From positions 248,001 to 312,000 of the forward strand of contig NZ_UTBZ01000060.1 in assembly GCF_900580865.1 (NCBI RefSeq): a DNA stretch of 64,000 bases, in the 5' to 3' direction. Below, in pieces: positions 25,671 through 34,323 of the stretch. Numbering within the stretch: the first letter of the stretch is position 1; each line of letters opens with the position of its first letter. The DNA is from Pseudomonas viridiflava (GTDB lineage: Bacteria > Pseudomonadota > Gammaproteobacteria > Pseudomonadales > Pseudomonadaceae). A program made the position numbers and the translations under genes. The notes beneath the pieces are model-generated. The model was not told where the DNA came from. It was given only the letters and a program-made list of their open reading frames with translations, and ran no database searches.

Positions 25671-26603
25671 TTATTGATCAGCCATTGCACTGGCGTTTTT
25701 CTGGCCTGCTTCGGCCAGCTTCTTTTGCACATAAAAAAGCATCAGCACCGAGTTTCTCTGAGCCTGCCGAGACTGTTGTTCGAACAACGCCACAAGCTGT
25801 TCTTCACGCTTGCACCCAGCATTGACATTGCCCTTTGCAAATTCGCAGGTACCGTATTGGCCCCAGCCTTTGCGGGCTTCATCGGTGTCTCGCGCGGGGT
25901 AAACCCAATACGCGTTCCATGCACCGTCGACGACAGGTTTACCAGCCGCGTCTATCTGCTCTATCGCTTGCAAGGTTGCTGTGGCAGCGGCGTCCAGAAA
26001 ACGTCGAGGGTTGGCATCGGCTTTACTCGCCTCATCACGAAGCGCCTGACACTGCGCGTCAGACAAGTCGAACACTGGCAACGCTTCAATGCTCTCGAAC
26101 TCATCAAATGGATCGGAATGATTGCCCGGCAACTTGGCGTGGTAGGCCGGCACTACATGGCCGGGGACGCTCATGTCCTGTATGTAATGCAAGACTCTTC
26201 CTGCCTGCTCGTATACTTCAACCGGGTCGGCGTCAGGCTTCGCCAGCAGTTCGTCCAGCCTCTTGATGCGTTTGTTGAAAATCGCGTCCAGATTGCGCTC
26301 GACGAACCAGAATGGCTCAAGCTTTTCGTTGCGGTTGTAGAAATGCCAGTGGGTGATGCGCTGAAGGATCGTCAACGGGCTTGAGTCTTCTGCATCCGTG
26401 CCTTTAGCCAACGCCTCGGCCAACTGCACAGGGAGCTTTACTCCCGGGCAGCGCTGAAACGCCTGCGCCGCTTTCAGCGCGTAAGCCGAATGCAGCTCGG
26501 GGTTAAAGGCCATGGCCGGGGTTGAGGGGTTGAGCAGCAGTGATAAGCCCAGCACTGCCAAGTAACGGCTCGGGGCTGAACGGTCTACCGGGGTGGCTTC
26601 CAT
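25671..26603 (-). CDS. Exported zinc-dependent phospholipase C / S1 nuclease-like protein
   Basis: A 310-residue protein with an N-terminal signal peptide ending near STPAMA. The mature part contains FNPELHSAYALKAAQAF and HYIQDMSVPGHVVPAYH: the His-x3-Asp-x3-Pro-x-His pattern that binds the tri-zinc centre in phospholipase C and S1/P1 nuclease folds. A THWHFYN segment may give further histidine ligands. The ATG at 26603 is chosen because GGAGAG lies seven bases upstream; an alternative Met is five codons earlier. It is similar in size to bacterial zinc PLC. The enzymatic activity is inferred from the motif. It precedes the lipoprotein gene. Confidence 0.7.
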   Translation of the reverse strand: MEATPVDRSAPSRYLAVLGLSLLLNPSTPAMAFNPELHSAYALKAAQAFQRCPGVKLPVQLAEALAKGTDAEDSSPLTILQRITHWHFYNRNEKLEPFWFVERNLDAIFNKRIKRLDELLAKPDADPVEVYEQAGRVLHYIQDMSVPGHVVPAYHAKLPGNHSDPFDEFESIEALPVFDLSDAQCQALRDEASKADANPRRFLDAAATATLQAIEQIDAAGKPVVDGAWNAYWVYPARDTDEARKGWGQYGTCEFAKGNVNAGCKREEQLVALFEQQSRQAQRNSVLMLFYVQKKLAEAGQKNASAMADQ

Positions 26604-26694
26604 GCTGTTGCTCTCCATAAACCCGCGTGATTGCGGGAGACTTGCGTTGCGACGCTAATTTAGCATCCGGTAAGGGAGGCCGCTAAGGCCTGTT

Positions 26695-27633
26695 TCAGTG
26701 AGAGTTCTCGCGCACGCTGACCTTGATCGGTGTTGTCTGGGTTACGTCGCGCTGCCGGGTCGCATGCCAACACAGCAGCGAGCCCACCGTCACCAGCACG
26801 GCGCCCTGCCAGAACTGCATCTGCAAACTGACGCCAAGCCACACCGCAGCGAATGCTGACGACAGCACCGGCGCGGAGTAGGACGCGGTCGCCAGCAAGG
26901 TCAGGTTTCCCCGCAGGATGCCGATGTTCCAGAGAGCGTAGCCACCGGCCATGGCGATTCCCGCCGCCAGCAGTTCCAAAGAGTTTACCCAAGTGAATGG
27001 CGGAATCCGTTCGAGGCTGAGGTACCACTTCAACCACAACACGACGGACGTCAGCACGAAAAACAGCGCCACCAGATTCTGCCCACCGGCATAGCGACGC
27101 GTGACATTGCAATACAGGGCAAAGGTAATCGCACAGGTCAATGCAAGGCTGTAGCTCAGCGGGTTGGACTGAACATTGCGCACAATCCCCGGCAACGATA
27201 ATCCCTCGCTACTGACGACCCACAAGATGCCGAAGATCGCCAGCGCGGAGCCTGGAATGATGAACCAGCGGGTCTTCTGTCCATTCATGACAATCGCCAG
27301 CACCACGGTCAGGCACGGCCACAGATAATTGACCACGCCCAGTTCGATGGCTTGATGCCGATCACTGGCGAAACCCAATGCCAACGACAGGCACACTTCA
27401 TAAGCGACGAACAATGCGCTACCCAGCACCAGATAGAGCCTGGAGGTCGAGCGAATCCGCGGCCGGCCGAGGAACACCAGCAAGAGCATGGCGCCCAGCG
27501 AATAGATCAGCGCAGCGCCCCCCAGCGGGCCGAAGTGTTCGCTGACGCCTCTGATCAATCCGGCAGCGGTACTCCACAAAACTATCGCCACCAAACCACA
27601 CGCCGTGGCGGCCCGCTCACCTTTGATCAGCAT
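26695..27633 (-). CDS. yddG: Aromatic amino acid exporter (YddG-like DMT)
   Basis: A 312-residue inner-membrane DMT carrier with about ten hydrophobic segments. The segment YEVCLSLALGFASDRHQAIE followed by LGVVNYLWPCLTV closely resembles E. coli YddG, which exports aromatic amino acids and methyl viologen. Two adjacent ATG codons exist (27636 and 27633); AGGAG lies five bases before the second, which I use. It lies 91 bases beyond the phospholipase-like gene on the same strand. It diverges from the MFS gene at 27958. Substrate specificity is inferred from E. coli. Confidence 0.85.
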   Translation of the reverse strand: MLIKGERAATACGLVAIVLWSTAAGLIRGVSEHFGPLGGAALIYSLGAMLLLVFLGRPRIRSTSRLYLVLGSALFVAYEVCLSLALGFASDRHQAIELGVVNYLWPCLTVVLAIVMNGQKTRWFIIPGSALAIFGILWVVSSEGLSLPGIVRNVQSNPLSYSLALTCAITFALYCNVTRRYAGGQNLVALFFVLTSVVLWLKWYLSLERIPPFTWVNSLELLAAGIAMAGGYALWNIGILRGNLTLLATASYSAPVLSSAFAAVWLGVSLQMQFWQGAVLVTVGSLLCWHATRQRDVTQTTPIKVSVRENSH

Positions 27634-27957
27634 CATGACTCCTGGCACAAAATGGCAAACCGACCGCACAGGCTAACCAGCGCAAGAGGATCAATAAAGG
27701 AACATTTTTGCTGTGCAAACGATGAGCTGTCGTTATGTCACGACCTTGATTGACCTGCGTCCAACTGTCGCAGCAAACAGCCATTGGAATATTCCGCACA
27801 AGCCTTAGAATCCGCGCGCTCTTGCAGTCGCCGGATCTGGCGACCGAAACGTATCCAACCGCCCTGCCCGTCTGGCAGGCGCCCGCACCACACACCCCGG
27901 CTTGGCAATCGCATGCGCAGAGGCGCACGTTGCGCTGTTCGATCTCTAGAGGTTTTT
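27634..27957. other. Divergent promoter gap
   Basis: A 324-base stretch between the YddG-like and MFS genes with no convincing gene. It contains the ten-base palindrome GGAATATTCC (27786-27795) and, further right, hairpin-forming segments (GTCGCC-N6-GGCGAC and CTGCC-N5-GGCAG) that would lie in the leader of the MFS transcript. An open frame runs through it into the MFS gene, but its sequence lacks membrane-protein or domain character. Confidence 0.5.
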
Positions 27958-29256
27958 ATGTCTCCGCGTTTGCTGGCCATGGCGCTGGCGCCCCTGCTCG
28001 GGCTGTTCATTGTTGCGCTGGGCAACGGTTTCATGTCGTCGCTGACCACCCTTCGACTGGACGCTGCCGGTGCATCGACCACGATGATCGGTATCGTGTC
28101 ATCGGCCTACTTCATCGGCCTGACCCTGGGCGCCGTTTTCAATGACCGCTTGATTCTGCGCATCGGCCATATCCGCGCCTACGGCAGCTTTGCTTCGCTG
28201 ATCGCCGTGACCATCCTGCTGCAGGGATTGTTTTATGACACCTGGGGCTGGTTCGCCCTGCGCCTGATCAACGGCTGGGCCACGGTCGGTGTGTTTCTGG
28301 TGATCGAAAGCTGGCTGCTGCTGGCGGGCGACGCGAAGATTCGCGGGCGCTTGCTCGCGTTGTACATGATCGTCTTGTACGGCGCCGGTGTGCTTGGGCA
28401 GGCAACGTTGGGCAAGATCACCGGTTTGAGCGACAGCGCACCGTTCATGGTCGCCGGCATGCTCGCCTCGTTGTCGGTTTTGCCGATCGTGATCCTGCCG
28501 CGGGTGTCGCCGCTGCTCGATCAGGTTGAACCGCTCAAGCCTCGGCAACTATTGGGCGTGACGCCGACCGGGCTGGTCGGCTGTTTCGGTTCGGGTGTGA
28601 CCATCGCGGCGATCTACACCTTGCTGCCGTTGTATCTGCAACGCAGCGGTCTGAATGTCGGTGAGGTCGGCAGCATGATGGCCTGGACGATCCTCGGCGC
28701 AATGCTCCTGCAATACCCGGTCGGGCGTTGGTCTGATCGCAAGGATCGCTTGCAGGTGCTGACAATCCTGACAGTGGCGTGCACCGTGCTATCGCTGGTG
28801 ATCGTGCTGGTGCCGTTGTCCTCGACAATGCTCGCGGTGATGTTGTTTCTGCTCGGTGGCGGCGTGTTCGCGCTGTACCCGGTTGCCGTCAGCCACGCCG
28901 CCGACCGCGCCCCGGCCGAAGCCTTGGTGCCGATGATTCAGGGCTTGCTGCTGATCAACTCATTGGGCTCGGCGATCAGTCCGATGATGATCTCGCCGGT
29001 GATGAACTCGTTCGGTGCCAATGGTCTGTTCTGGGTATTTGCGCTGGTCAATCTGTGCATGGTCACCTTCTTCCTGTGGCGCCGTGGCAAGCGCCCGGTT
29101 CCGGCCAATCCCGCGCCGTTTGCAGCGGCAGCCACGTTCTCGCCGACCGGTGCGGAGCTGCGGGTGACCGAGGACTTGCGTCAAGCGGTGCAGGAGCATC
29201 CGCCGATGGTCGATGCATTGAGCGGCGAGCCTTCGCCGCAGTGTGAGACGCGCTAA
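27958..29256 (+). CDS. MFS transporter (YcaD-like)
   Basis: A 432-residue inner-membrane carrier with about twelve hydrophobic segments and a hydrophilic C-terminal tail of about 50 residues. The start at 27958 (MSPRLLAMAL) has AGAGG seven bases upstream; the frame runs open to 27784, but that extension is Pro/Arg-rich and not membrane-like. The FYDTWGWFALRLINGWATVGVFLVIESWLLLAG region resembles the YcaD/AraJ-like MFS group common in Pseudomonas. The substrate is unknown. It converges on the Rieske oxygenase gene at 29299 with a 42-base gap and no clear terminator. Confidence 0.88.
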   Translation: MSPRLLAMALAPLLGLFIVALGNGFMSSLTTLRLDAAGASTTMIGIVSSAYFIGLTLGAVFNDRLILRIGHIRAYGSFASLIAVTILLQGLFYDTWGWFALRLINGWATVGVFLVIESWLLLAGDAKIRGRLLALYMIVLYGAGVLGQATLGKITGLSDSAPFMVAGMLASLSVLPIVILPRVSPLLDQVEPLKPRQLLGVTPTGLVGCFGSGVTIAAIYTLLPLYLQRSGLNVGEVGSMMAWTILGAMLLQYPVGRWSDRKDRLQVLTILTVACTVLSLVIVLVPLSSTMLAVMLFLLGGGVFALYPVAVSHAADRAPAEALVPMIQGLLLINSLGSAISPMMISPVMNSFGANGLFWVFALVNLCMVTFFLWRRGKRPVPANPAPFAAAATFSPTGAELRVTEDLRQAVQEHPPMVDALSGEPSPQCETR

Positions 29257-29298
29257 GGGTTGCGCCAGTCTGTGCCAAGCGCAGGCTGGCTCGCACCG

Positions 29299-30414
29299 CT
29301 ATTCAGATTCGTGAGTGACATCCACGAGAGGAATCGGCTCGATCGCCCAAGCACGAATCTGACGACGTCCGGGACTGGGTATCGCGCAAGCCTTGCGTCC
29401 GGTGAAAGTACGCGCAAGACGCTCTTCATCAATGCGCCAGCCGCGCAACTCCAGTGACTGCACTTTTTTGCGAAAGGAAATCTGCAGCGCATCGGATTTC
29501 AACGAAACCTCCTGCTGAAAAGACTCCGGAACGCGCTCGGGCCGGACGTTTTTCAGCACGGCATGATCTTGTTCGAAGATCCGGATATTGCTCGCAATGA
29601 ACCTGCGATCGAGCAATCGGGAGCGCAGAAACGTTCTGCCCATCATCCACCAGGTGCGCGTGCGATTGGCGTCAATCGGGACATGCGCCGAGACGATGTA
29701 GATCCGCCAGCCATTCGGCAACTCCAGCTCAAGCGTGGTGCACGGACCCGACAGGTGAAACCCCGGAACAGTGGCCACACTGACAAACTCAGTGGAAGAT
29801 TTACGCCGCAGCAGCCCTTTGCGCGCCGGCCTGCGCATAAGCATTTGAGCGCTACCGCTCCACGCATCGCTGTCGACCTCGAATGATTCAATCTCCGGGT
29901 GATCCGGATCGCCAAAGGTTGAACCGTGGACAAACGGTGCATGCGCGAAGTCCAGACCGTTTTCAATAATCCGGTCCCAACTGGCTTCCCAATCGAAATG
30001 TCCGGCGACCACCCGGATGGCCGGGTCATCGACCCAGTCGAGTGTGGGTAAAGGCGGACGTTCAGACTCAGGCAGATCACCTAAAAACGCCCAGATCCAG
30101 CCGTATCGCTCCAGCGTCGGGTACGCATCGACGCGGGCCTTGGCGGGAATCCGCAGGTCGGGCTGCGCCGGTATCAGGGTGCACACGCCATCACCGCCAA
30201 ACCGCCAGCCGTGATAGGGACACTGCACGCTGTTGCCGACCTTGCGGCCAGCGGACAGCGAGCCGCCGCGATGCACGCAGATGTCCGAAAGCAGGTGAGC
30301 GACCCCCGCGTCATCGCGGAACGCTACGAAGGGTTGTCCGAGCAATCGAACCGGCATCAATCCATCAGTCAACTGGGACGATGGGAGAACGACATACCAG
30401 AGGTTTGTGAGCAT
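29299..30414 (-). CDS. Rieske oxygenase (vanillate demethylase / PaO-like)
   Basis: A 371-residue Rieske non-heme iron oxygenase. Rieske ligands are C46/H48 (CVHRG) and C65/H68 (CPYHGW). The mononuclear iron site has D155, H158 and H163 in ENGLDFAHAPFVH. The short N-terminus with the Rieske domain at once, and the C-terminal domain, are like the vanillate O-demethylase, pheophorbide a oxygenase and CMO-type monooxygenase group rather than two-component dioxygenases. No ferredoxin or reductase gene is adjacent. It lies 83 bases after a dTMP-kinase-like gene on the same strand. The substrate is unknown. It is clearly different from the betaine-type Rieske at 22550. Confidence 0.92.
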   Translation of the reverse strand: MLTNLWYVVLPSSQLTDGLMPVRLLGQPFVAFRDDAGVAHLLSDICVHRGGSLSAGRKVGNSVQCPYHGWRFGGDGVCTLIPAQPDLRIPAKARVDAYPTLERYGWIWAFLGDLPESERPPLPTLDWVDDPAIRVVAGHFDWEASWDRIIENGLDFAHAPFVHGSTFGDPDHPEIESFEVDSDAWSGSAQMLMRRPARKGLLRRKSSTEFVSVATVPGFHLSGPCTTLELELPNGWRIYIVSAHVPIDANRTRTWWMMGRTFLRSRLLDRRFIASNIRIFEQDHAVLKNVRPERVPESFQQEVSLKSDALQISFRKKVQSLELRGWRIDEERLARTFTGRKACAIPSPGRRQIRAWAIEPIPLVDVTHESE

Positions 30415-30497
30415 GGGTGGGGGTTGATCCGTCAGTACGGTTAGCTCAGATCAGAGAACCTGAAATTCAAATTAAACCAGCGCCTGCACATCGCCAA

Positions 30498-31109
30498 TCA
30501 GCCAAGCACTTTATAGATCTCTGCAACCACCTGAGTCGTTGCGGCTTCGATGGTTCCTTCGTTACGGCACAACATCCAGCCGTGATCGACAACCGCCTGC
30601 TCGAACATCTCGCTACAGGTGACGTGCTCCGCGTGTTTCTGGATCACCGTGCCGCCCAGTCCTCGTGTTCGTGCCGTTGCCCGCGCCCATGAAATATCCG
30701 GTGCGGTGACGACACCGACATGCAGATCCGGCACGCGCACGCCTCGCTCGATGTTCAACTGCAGAATCTCGGCAAACGGCACGCTATGGCGAAATGCTGC
30801 ATCCGACGGATACCAGCGATCGATCAGGATGATGCTGTTCAATGGCTGTTTGGGCAGCACTTCTTGGGAAATCCAGCGACGGCTATCCGCAAGGCGCTGA
30901 CACACCGCCCACTCAAGATCCCGCGAGGGATGTCTGGCGAGTTGATTGACGAGGGCCATGGTTTCGCCGCGGTATGGATCGCTTTTTCTCTCGCACAGCC
31001 GAATGACTTTCTGGTTGTTTGCCCGCAGTGCGGCGGTTACAGCCTCCAGCAGTGTGGTCTTTCCGGTGCCCTTGGGCCCGTCCAGAGAAATAAACAGCGG
31101 CAGCTTCAT
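30498..31109 (-). CDS. Thymidylate kinase-like P-loop protein
   Basis: A 203-residue P-loop phosphotransferase. Walker A is GPKGTGKTT (residues 11-19). A DRWYPSDAAFR segment takes the place of the nucleotide-binding DR-(F/Y) motif of dTMP kinase, and an RGLGGTVIQKHAEH region could be the LID. It is as short as Tmk but diverged in the TMP-binding region (the DR-E loop reads CERKSDPYRGE). It is therefore probably not the housekeeping kinase. It may phosphorylate a modified nucleotide or another small molecule. It sits between the Rieske gene (same strand) and the divergent aminotransferase gene. Confidence 0.78.
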   Translation of the reverse strand: MKLPLFISLDGPKGTGKTTLLEAVTAALRANNQKVIRLCERKSDPYRGETMALVNQLARHPSRDLEWAVCQRLADSRRWISQEVLPKQPLNSIILIDRWYPSDAAFRHSVPFAEILQLNIERGVRVPDLHVGVVTAPDISWARATARTRGLGGTVIQKHAEHVTCSEMFEQAVVDHGWMLCRNEGTIEAATTQVVAEIYKVLG

Positions 31110-31151
31110 GGTTCACGCAACGATCGAGACATTGCTGAGCACTCTAACCTC

Positions 31152-31163
31152 ATTTGCGCAAAT
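31152..31163. promoter_or_regulatory. Perfect palindrome ATTTGCGCAAAT
   Basis: A 12-base perfect palindrome in the 127-base divergent gap between the kinase-like and aminotransferase genes, nested inside CTCATT (31149-31154) and AATGAG (31165-31170). The position and symmetry suit a repressor operator. The TTGCGCAA core also occurs at 15342 in this window. Confidence 0.4.
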
Positions 31164-31236
31164 CAATGAGCTGTTCCCTGCCCTTTGCCTACACTTGCTT
31201 GCCAATGATGTTTACCCCTCTGCCAAAGGAGTCACC

Positions 31237-32370
31237 ATGTCCAAGCTCTATCCGAGCATCGATCCCGAGGGATTGGTCGAGTATTCCGTGGTCTACACCG
31301 ACCGCTCGCTGAACCACATGTCGCAGTCCTTTCAAGGCGTGATGAAGAACATTTCCACGACCCTGAAACAGGTCTACAACGCCGAAGCGGTGGCGGTGGT
31401 TCCGGGCAGCGGTACATTCGGCATGGAAGCGGTGGCGCGGCAGTTCGCTACCGGACAACAGTGTCTGGTGATACGCAACGGCTGGTTCAGTTATCGCTGG
31501 AGCCAGATCCTTGATATGGGCAATATTCCGGCGGCCACCACGGTGCTCAAAGCCCGGCCGATCGAGACTGGCCGCCAGGCAGCCTACGCCCCGCCGCCAC
31601 TGGACGAAGTGCTGGCCGCCATCGCCGCACAGAAACCGCAGGTGGTCTTCGCGCCCCACGTTGAAACTTCATCCGGGATCCTCCTGCCCGACGACTACCT
31701 GCGAGCGGTCGGCGACGCCGTGCATGCGGTGGGTGGTCTATTCGTGCTGGACTGCATCGCCTCCGGCGCGATTTGGGTGGACATGCACCAATGCGCCGTC
31801 GACCTGCTGATCAGTGCCCCCCAAAAAGGCTGGAGCGCCTCCCCTTGCTGCGCCCTGGTGATGTTCAGTGCTCTGGCACTTGAGCGCATCGAACAGACGC
31901 AAAGCAGCAGCTTCGCCTGCGACCTGAAGAAGTGGCTGCAGATCATGCAGGCCTACGAACAGGGCGGACATGCCTATCACGCGACCATGCCCAGCGATTC
32001 CCTCGCGCGGTTCAACGACGTGATGAAAGAGACCCAGGCTTACGGGTTCGACAAGGTTCGCGATGAACAACAGGTGCTGGGCGATCGGGTGCGCGCCCTG
32101 TTGACCGGCAAAGGCATCAAAAGTGTGGCGGCTGCGGGCTTTCAGGCCCCTGGTGTTGTGGTGAGCTACACCGATGATGCCGATATCAAGAACGGCAAGA
32201 AATTTGCCCAGCACGGCCTGCAGATCGCTGCCGGCGTGCCACTGCAATGCGATGAGCCGGCCGACTTCCAGACCTTTCGCCTCGGGCTGTTCGGGCTGGA
32301 GAAGCTGCAGAATATCGAGCGCACGGTCAGCCTGCTTGAGCAGGCACTGGATGAAGTGATGGCTGGCTAA
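31237..32370 (+). CDS. Class V aminotransferase (alanine/serine-glyoxylate type)
   Basis: A 377-residue PLP-dependent aminotransferase of fold type I, class V. The PLP lysine lies in SAPQKGWSAS. The glycine-rich phosphate-binding segment PGSGTFGMEAVARQF and the DCIASGAIWVDMHQC segment carrying the aspartate that holds the pyridine nitrogen are visible. The start at 31237 has AAAGGAG upstream; the longer frame from 30946 has no family character. Relatives include alanine-glyoxylate, serine-glyoxylate and 2-aminoethylphosphonate aminotransferases. Its neighbours do not fix the substrate. Confidence 0.88.
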   Translation: MSKLYPSIDPEGLVEYSVVYTDRSLNHMSQSFQGVMKNISTTLKQVYNAEAVAVVPGSGTFGMEAVARQFATGQQCLVIRNGWFSYRWSQILDMGNIPAATTVLKARPIETGRQAAYAPPPLDEVLAAIAAQKPQVVFAPHVETSSGILLPDDYLRAVGDAVHAVGGLFVLDCIASGAIWVDMHQCAVDLLISAPQKGWSASPCCALVMFSALALERIEQTQSSSFACDLKKWLQIMQAYEQGGHAYHATMPSDSLARFNDVMKETQAYGFDKVRDEQQVLGDRVRALLTGKGIKSVAAAGFQAPGVVVSYTDDADIKNGKKFAQHGLQIAAGVPLQCDEPADFQTFRLGLFGLEKLQNIERTVSLLEQALDEVMAG

Positions 32371-32535
32371 GATCTGTTCGTTCCCGCATGCCAATTTTAC
32401 GGTGGAGGTCATGCTCACTGGCTTCCGCCGCTACCTGCGCCCTATGGCCGCCTACAACGAACAACTTGTACGATGTCCTATCACAAGGTATTACTACGTC
32501 TCCCAAAAGAAAAATAACACCACGGAGATCGCTAC

Positions 32536-33657
32536 ATGGACTCACGCCTGTCCGCCAAACCTGAAAGCCTCGACCCAGCGCAAGGCAATACCCGCCGCAG
32601 CTTCCTGAAAAAATCCCTCGCTGTTTCCGCCACGCTCGCCACCGTCGGCAGCACCGCACTGACGCGGATCGCCGAGGCCGCCGAACCCTTGAGTCAGCGC
32701 TACCCTGATCCGCTGATTCACATCCTCGACGACAGCTTCCTTGAGCTGCGCATTTTCAACGCCAGTGTTGAAAAACTTGCCACCGGCATGCGCTGGTCCG
32801 AAGGGCCGGTGTGGGTCGGTGATGGCCGCTATTTGCTGGTCAGCGACATCCCCAATAATCGCATCATGCGCTGGGACGAAATCACCGACACCTTCAGCGT
32901 GTACCGCGAACATTCGAACTTTTCCAACGGCATGTGCCGGGATCGCCAAGGGCGTTTGATTGTCTGTGAAGGCTCTACCACCACCAGCGAAGGCCGGCGC
33001 ATCACGCGCACCGAAGCCAATGGCACGATCACCGTGCTGGCCGACAGCTTCGACGGCAAGCCCTTCAACTCGCCCAACGACATCGTCTGCAAAAGCGACG
33101 GATCGATCTGGTTCACCGACCCGCCCTTCCAGACCGGCAACAATTATGAAGGCCACAAGATCACCCCGAGCCAACCCCACGCCGTGTACCGCCTCGACGG
33201 CGAGAGCAAAAAAGTCACGCGGGTCATCGACGACCTCAACGGCCCCAACGGCCTGTGCTTTTCTCCGGATGAAAAAACCCTGTACGTCGTCGAAGGTCGC
33301 GCCAAGCCCAATCGCCTGATCTGGGCGATTGCGGTAAAGGACGACGGCACACTCGGCGAACGCCGCAAGCACATCGAGGGGCTGGACTATGCCGCGATCG
33401 ACGGCATCAAATGCGACGAAGCCGGCAACCTGTGGTGCGGCTGGGGCGGCAATGGTGATCCCAAGGCCGACCTGGAAAAACTCGACGGCGTGCGCGTGTT
33501 CAATCCGCAGGGCAAGGCCATCGGGCACATTTCCCTGCCAGAGCGCTGCCCGAATTTGTGCTTTGGGGGGCGCGAAGGGAATCGGTTGTTCATGGCCAGC
33601 AGTCACTCGATCTATTCGCTCTTCGTGAATACCCGAGGGACTACGTTTGAGTTGTAA
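32536..33657 (+). CDS. Tat-exported SMP-30/gluconolactonase family protein
   Basis: A 373-residue beta-propeller hydrolase. The N-terminus is a Tat signal (RRSFLKK at 20-26, then a hydrophobic stretch to RIAEAAE near 50). The mature part shows SMP-30 features: EGPVWVGDGRYLLVSDIPNNRI, the metal ligands NSPNDIV and PNGLCFSPDE, and a final DGIKCDEAGNLWC. Such enzymes open sugar lactones with a divalent cation, here in the periplasm. The start has a GGAG eight bases upstream. Substrate not established; sugar lactone is the family expectation, but phosphotriester or other lactones are possible. It stands alone between the aminotransferase and purine genes. Confidence 0.9.
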   Translation: MDSRLSAKPESLDPAQGNTRRSFLKKSLAVSATLATVGSTALTRIAEAAEPLSQRYPDPLIHILDDSFLELRIFNASVEKLATGMRWSEGPVWVGDGRYLLVSDIPNNRIMRWDEITDTFSVYREHSNFSNGMCRDRQGRLIVCEGSTTTSEGRRITRTEANGTITVLADSFDGKPFNSPNDIVCKSDGSIWFTDPPFQTGNNYEGHKITPSQPHAVYRLDGESKKVTRVIDDLNGPNGLCFSPDEKTLYVVEGRAKPNRLIWAIAVKDDGTLGERRKHIEGLDYAAIDGIKCDEAGNLWCGWGGNGDPKADLEKLDGVRVFNPQGKAIGHISLPERCPNLCFGGREGNRLFMASSHSIYSLFVNTRGTTFEL

Positions 33658-33783
33658 AAACGAAGCTCGTCTCGCGATAGATTCGTGAGTGTCGAAACTG
33701 GGCTGCCGCGCATCCGAGGATGTGCGGCATTCAAGCCCTTTTACTGCTTCCACTTCGCTGAACGTATTGAAGCGGACAGCAGT

Positions 33784-34293
33784 TTACGACCAGAAGCCTT
33801 TATGCGGCTCAGCCGCCTCCCCCTCCAGCATTGGCCCGAACACACTGACCTTGCGCTGCCCCTTGGCGAACACCTCGCGGCACGGCAGAGAGAACGTCGG
33901 GTTCTCCGGATGATCCCCCGTCAATCCCAGCAAGGCATGCTCCGACAAGGCATAAACAACCCGCCCGATCCCGGTCCAATACACCGCGCCAGCGCACATG
34001 CAGCAAGGTTCGGCGCTGGTGTACAGCGTGCACAGTTCCAGCTCTTGCGGTGACAGAAGCTTGGCCGCTGCCGCTGCTGCAACCAGTTCGGCATGTTGGG
34101 TAGGATCGCCTTCTGGCGGCATCGAGTTGTTCCCCGCTTCGACAATCACCTTGCCGTTGCGGTCGGCCACCAATGCCGCGAACGGATGGCGACCGCGTTG
34201 CTTCGATGCCTCGGACAAGGCGATGGTTTGGCGCAGTAATGTCAGATCAAGCTCGCTGACGCCAGCCGGGATGAGCTGAGTGAATTGATTCAT
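33784..34293 (-). CDS. Nucleoside/guanine deaminase-like (CMP/dCMP deaminase fold)
   Basis: A 169-residue zinc deaminase. The zinc site is intact: HAELVAAAAAA gives the histidine and the catalytic Glu, and PCCMCAGAVYW gives the two cysteines. The overall arrangement (FAALVADRNGKVI before the HAE, C-terminal FGPMLEGEAAEPHKGFW) resembles bacterial guanine deaminases and TadA relatives. The ATG at 34293 is chosen (AGGAGT upstream). It starts 30 bases after the purine permease gene on the same strand, which supports a role in purine salvage such as guanine to xanthine. It is too short for the amidohydrolase-type GuaD. Confidence 0.85.
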   Translation of the reverse strand: MNQFTQLIPAGVSELDLTLLRQTIALSEASKQRGRHPFAALVADRNGKVIVEAGNNSMPPEGDPTQHAELVAAAAAAKLLSPQELELCTLYTSAEPCCMCAGAVYWTGIGRVVYALSEHALLGLTGDHPENPTFSLPCREVFAKGQRKVSVFGPMLEGEAAEPHKGFWS

Positions 34294-34323
34294 GGGTAAC
34301 TCCTGGGCAGTGGAAAACAAAAG

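Noticed and set aside
29257..29298. Pseudomonas REP element
   Set aside because: A phrase resembling the GCAGGCT-GCTCGC REP core occurs, but it is too short and diverged, and no clear hairpin forms.
30498..31109. Housekeeping thymidylate kinase (tmk)
   Set aside because: The TMP-binding loop is altered and the gene is not in the usual holB/mltG neighbourhood.
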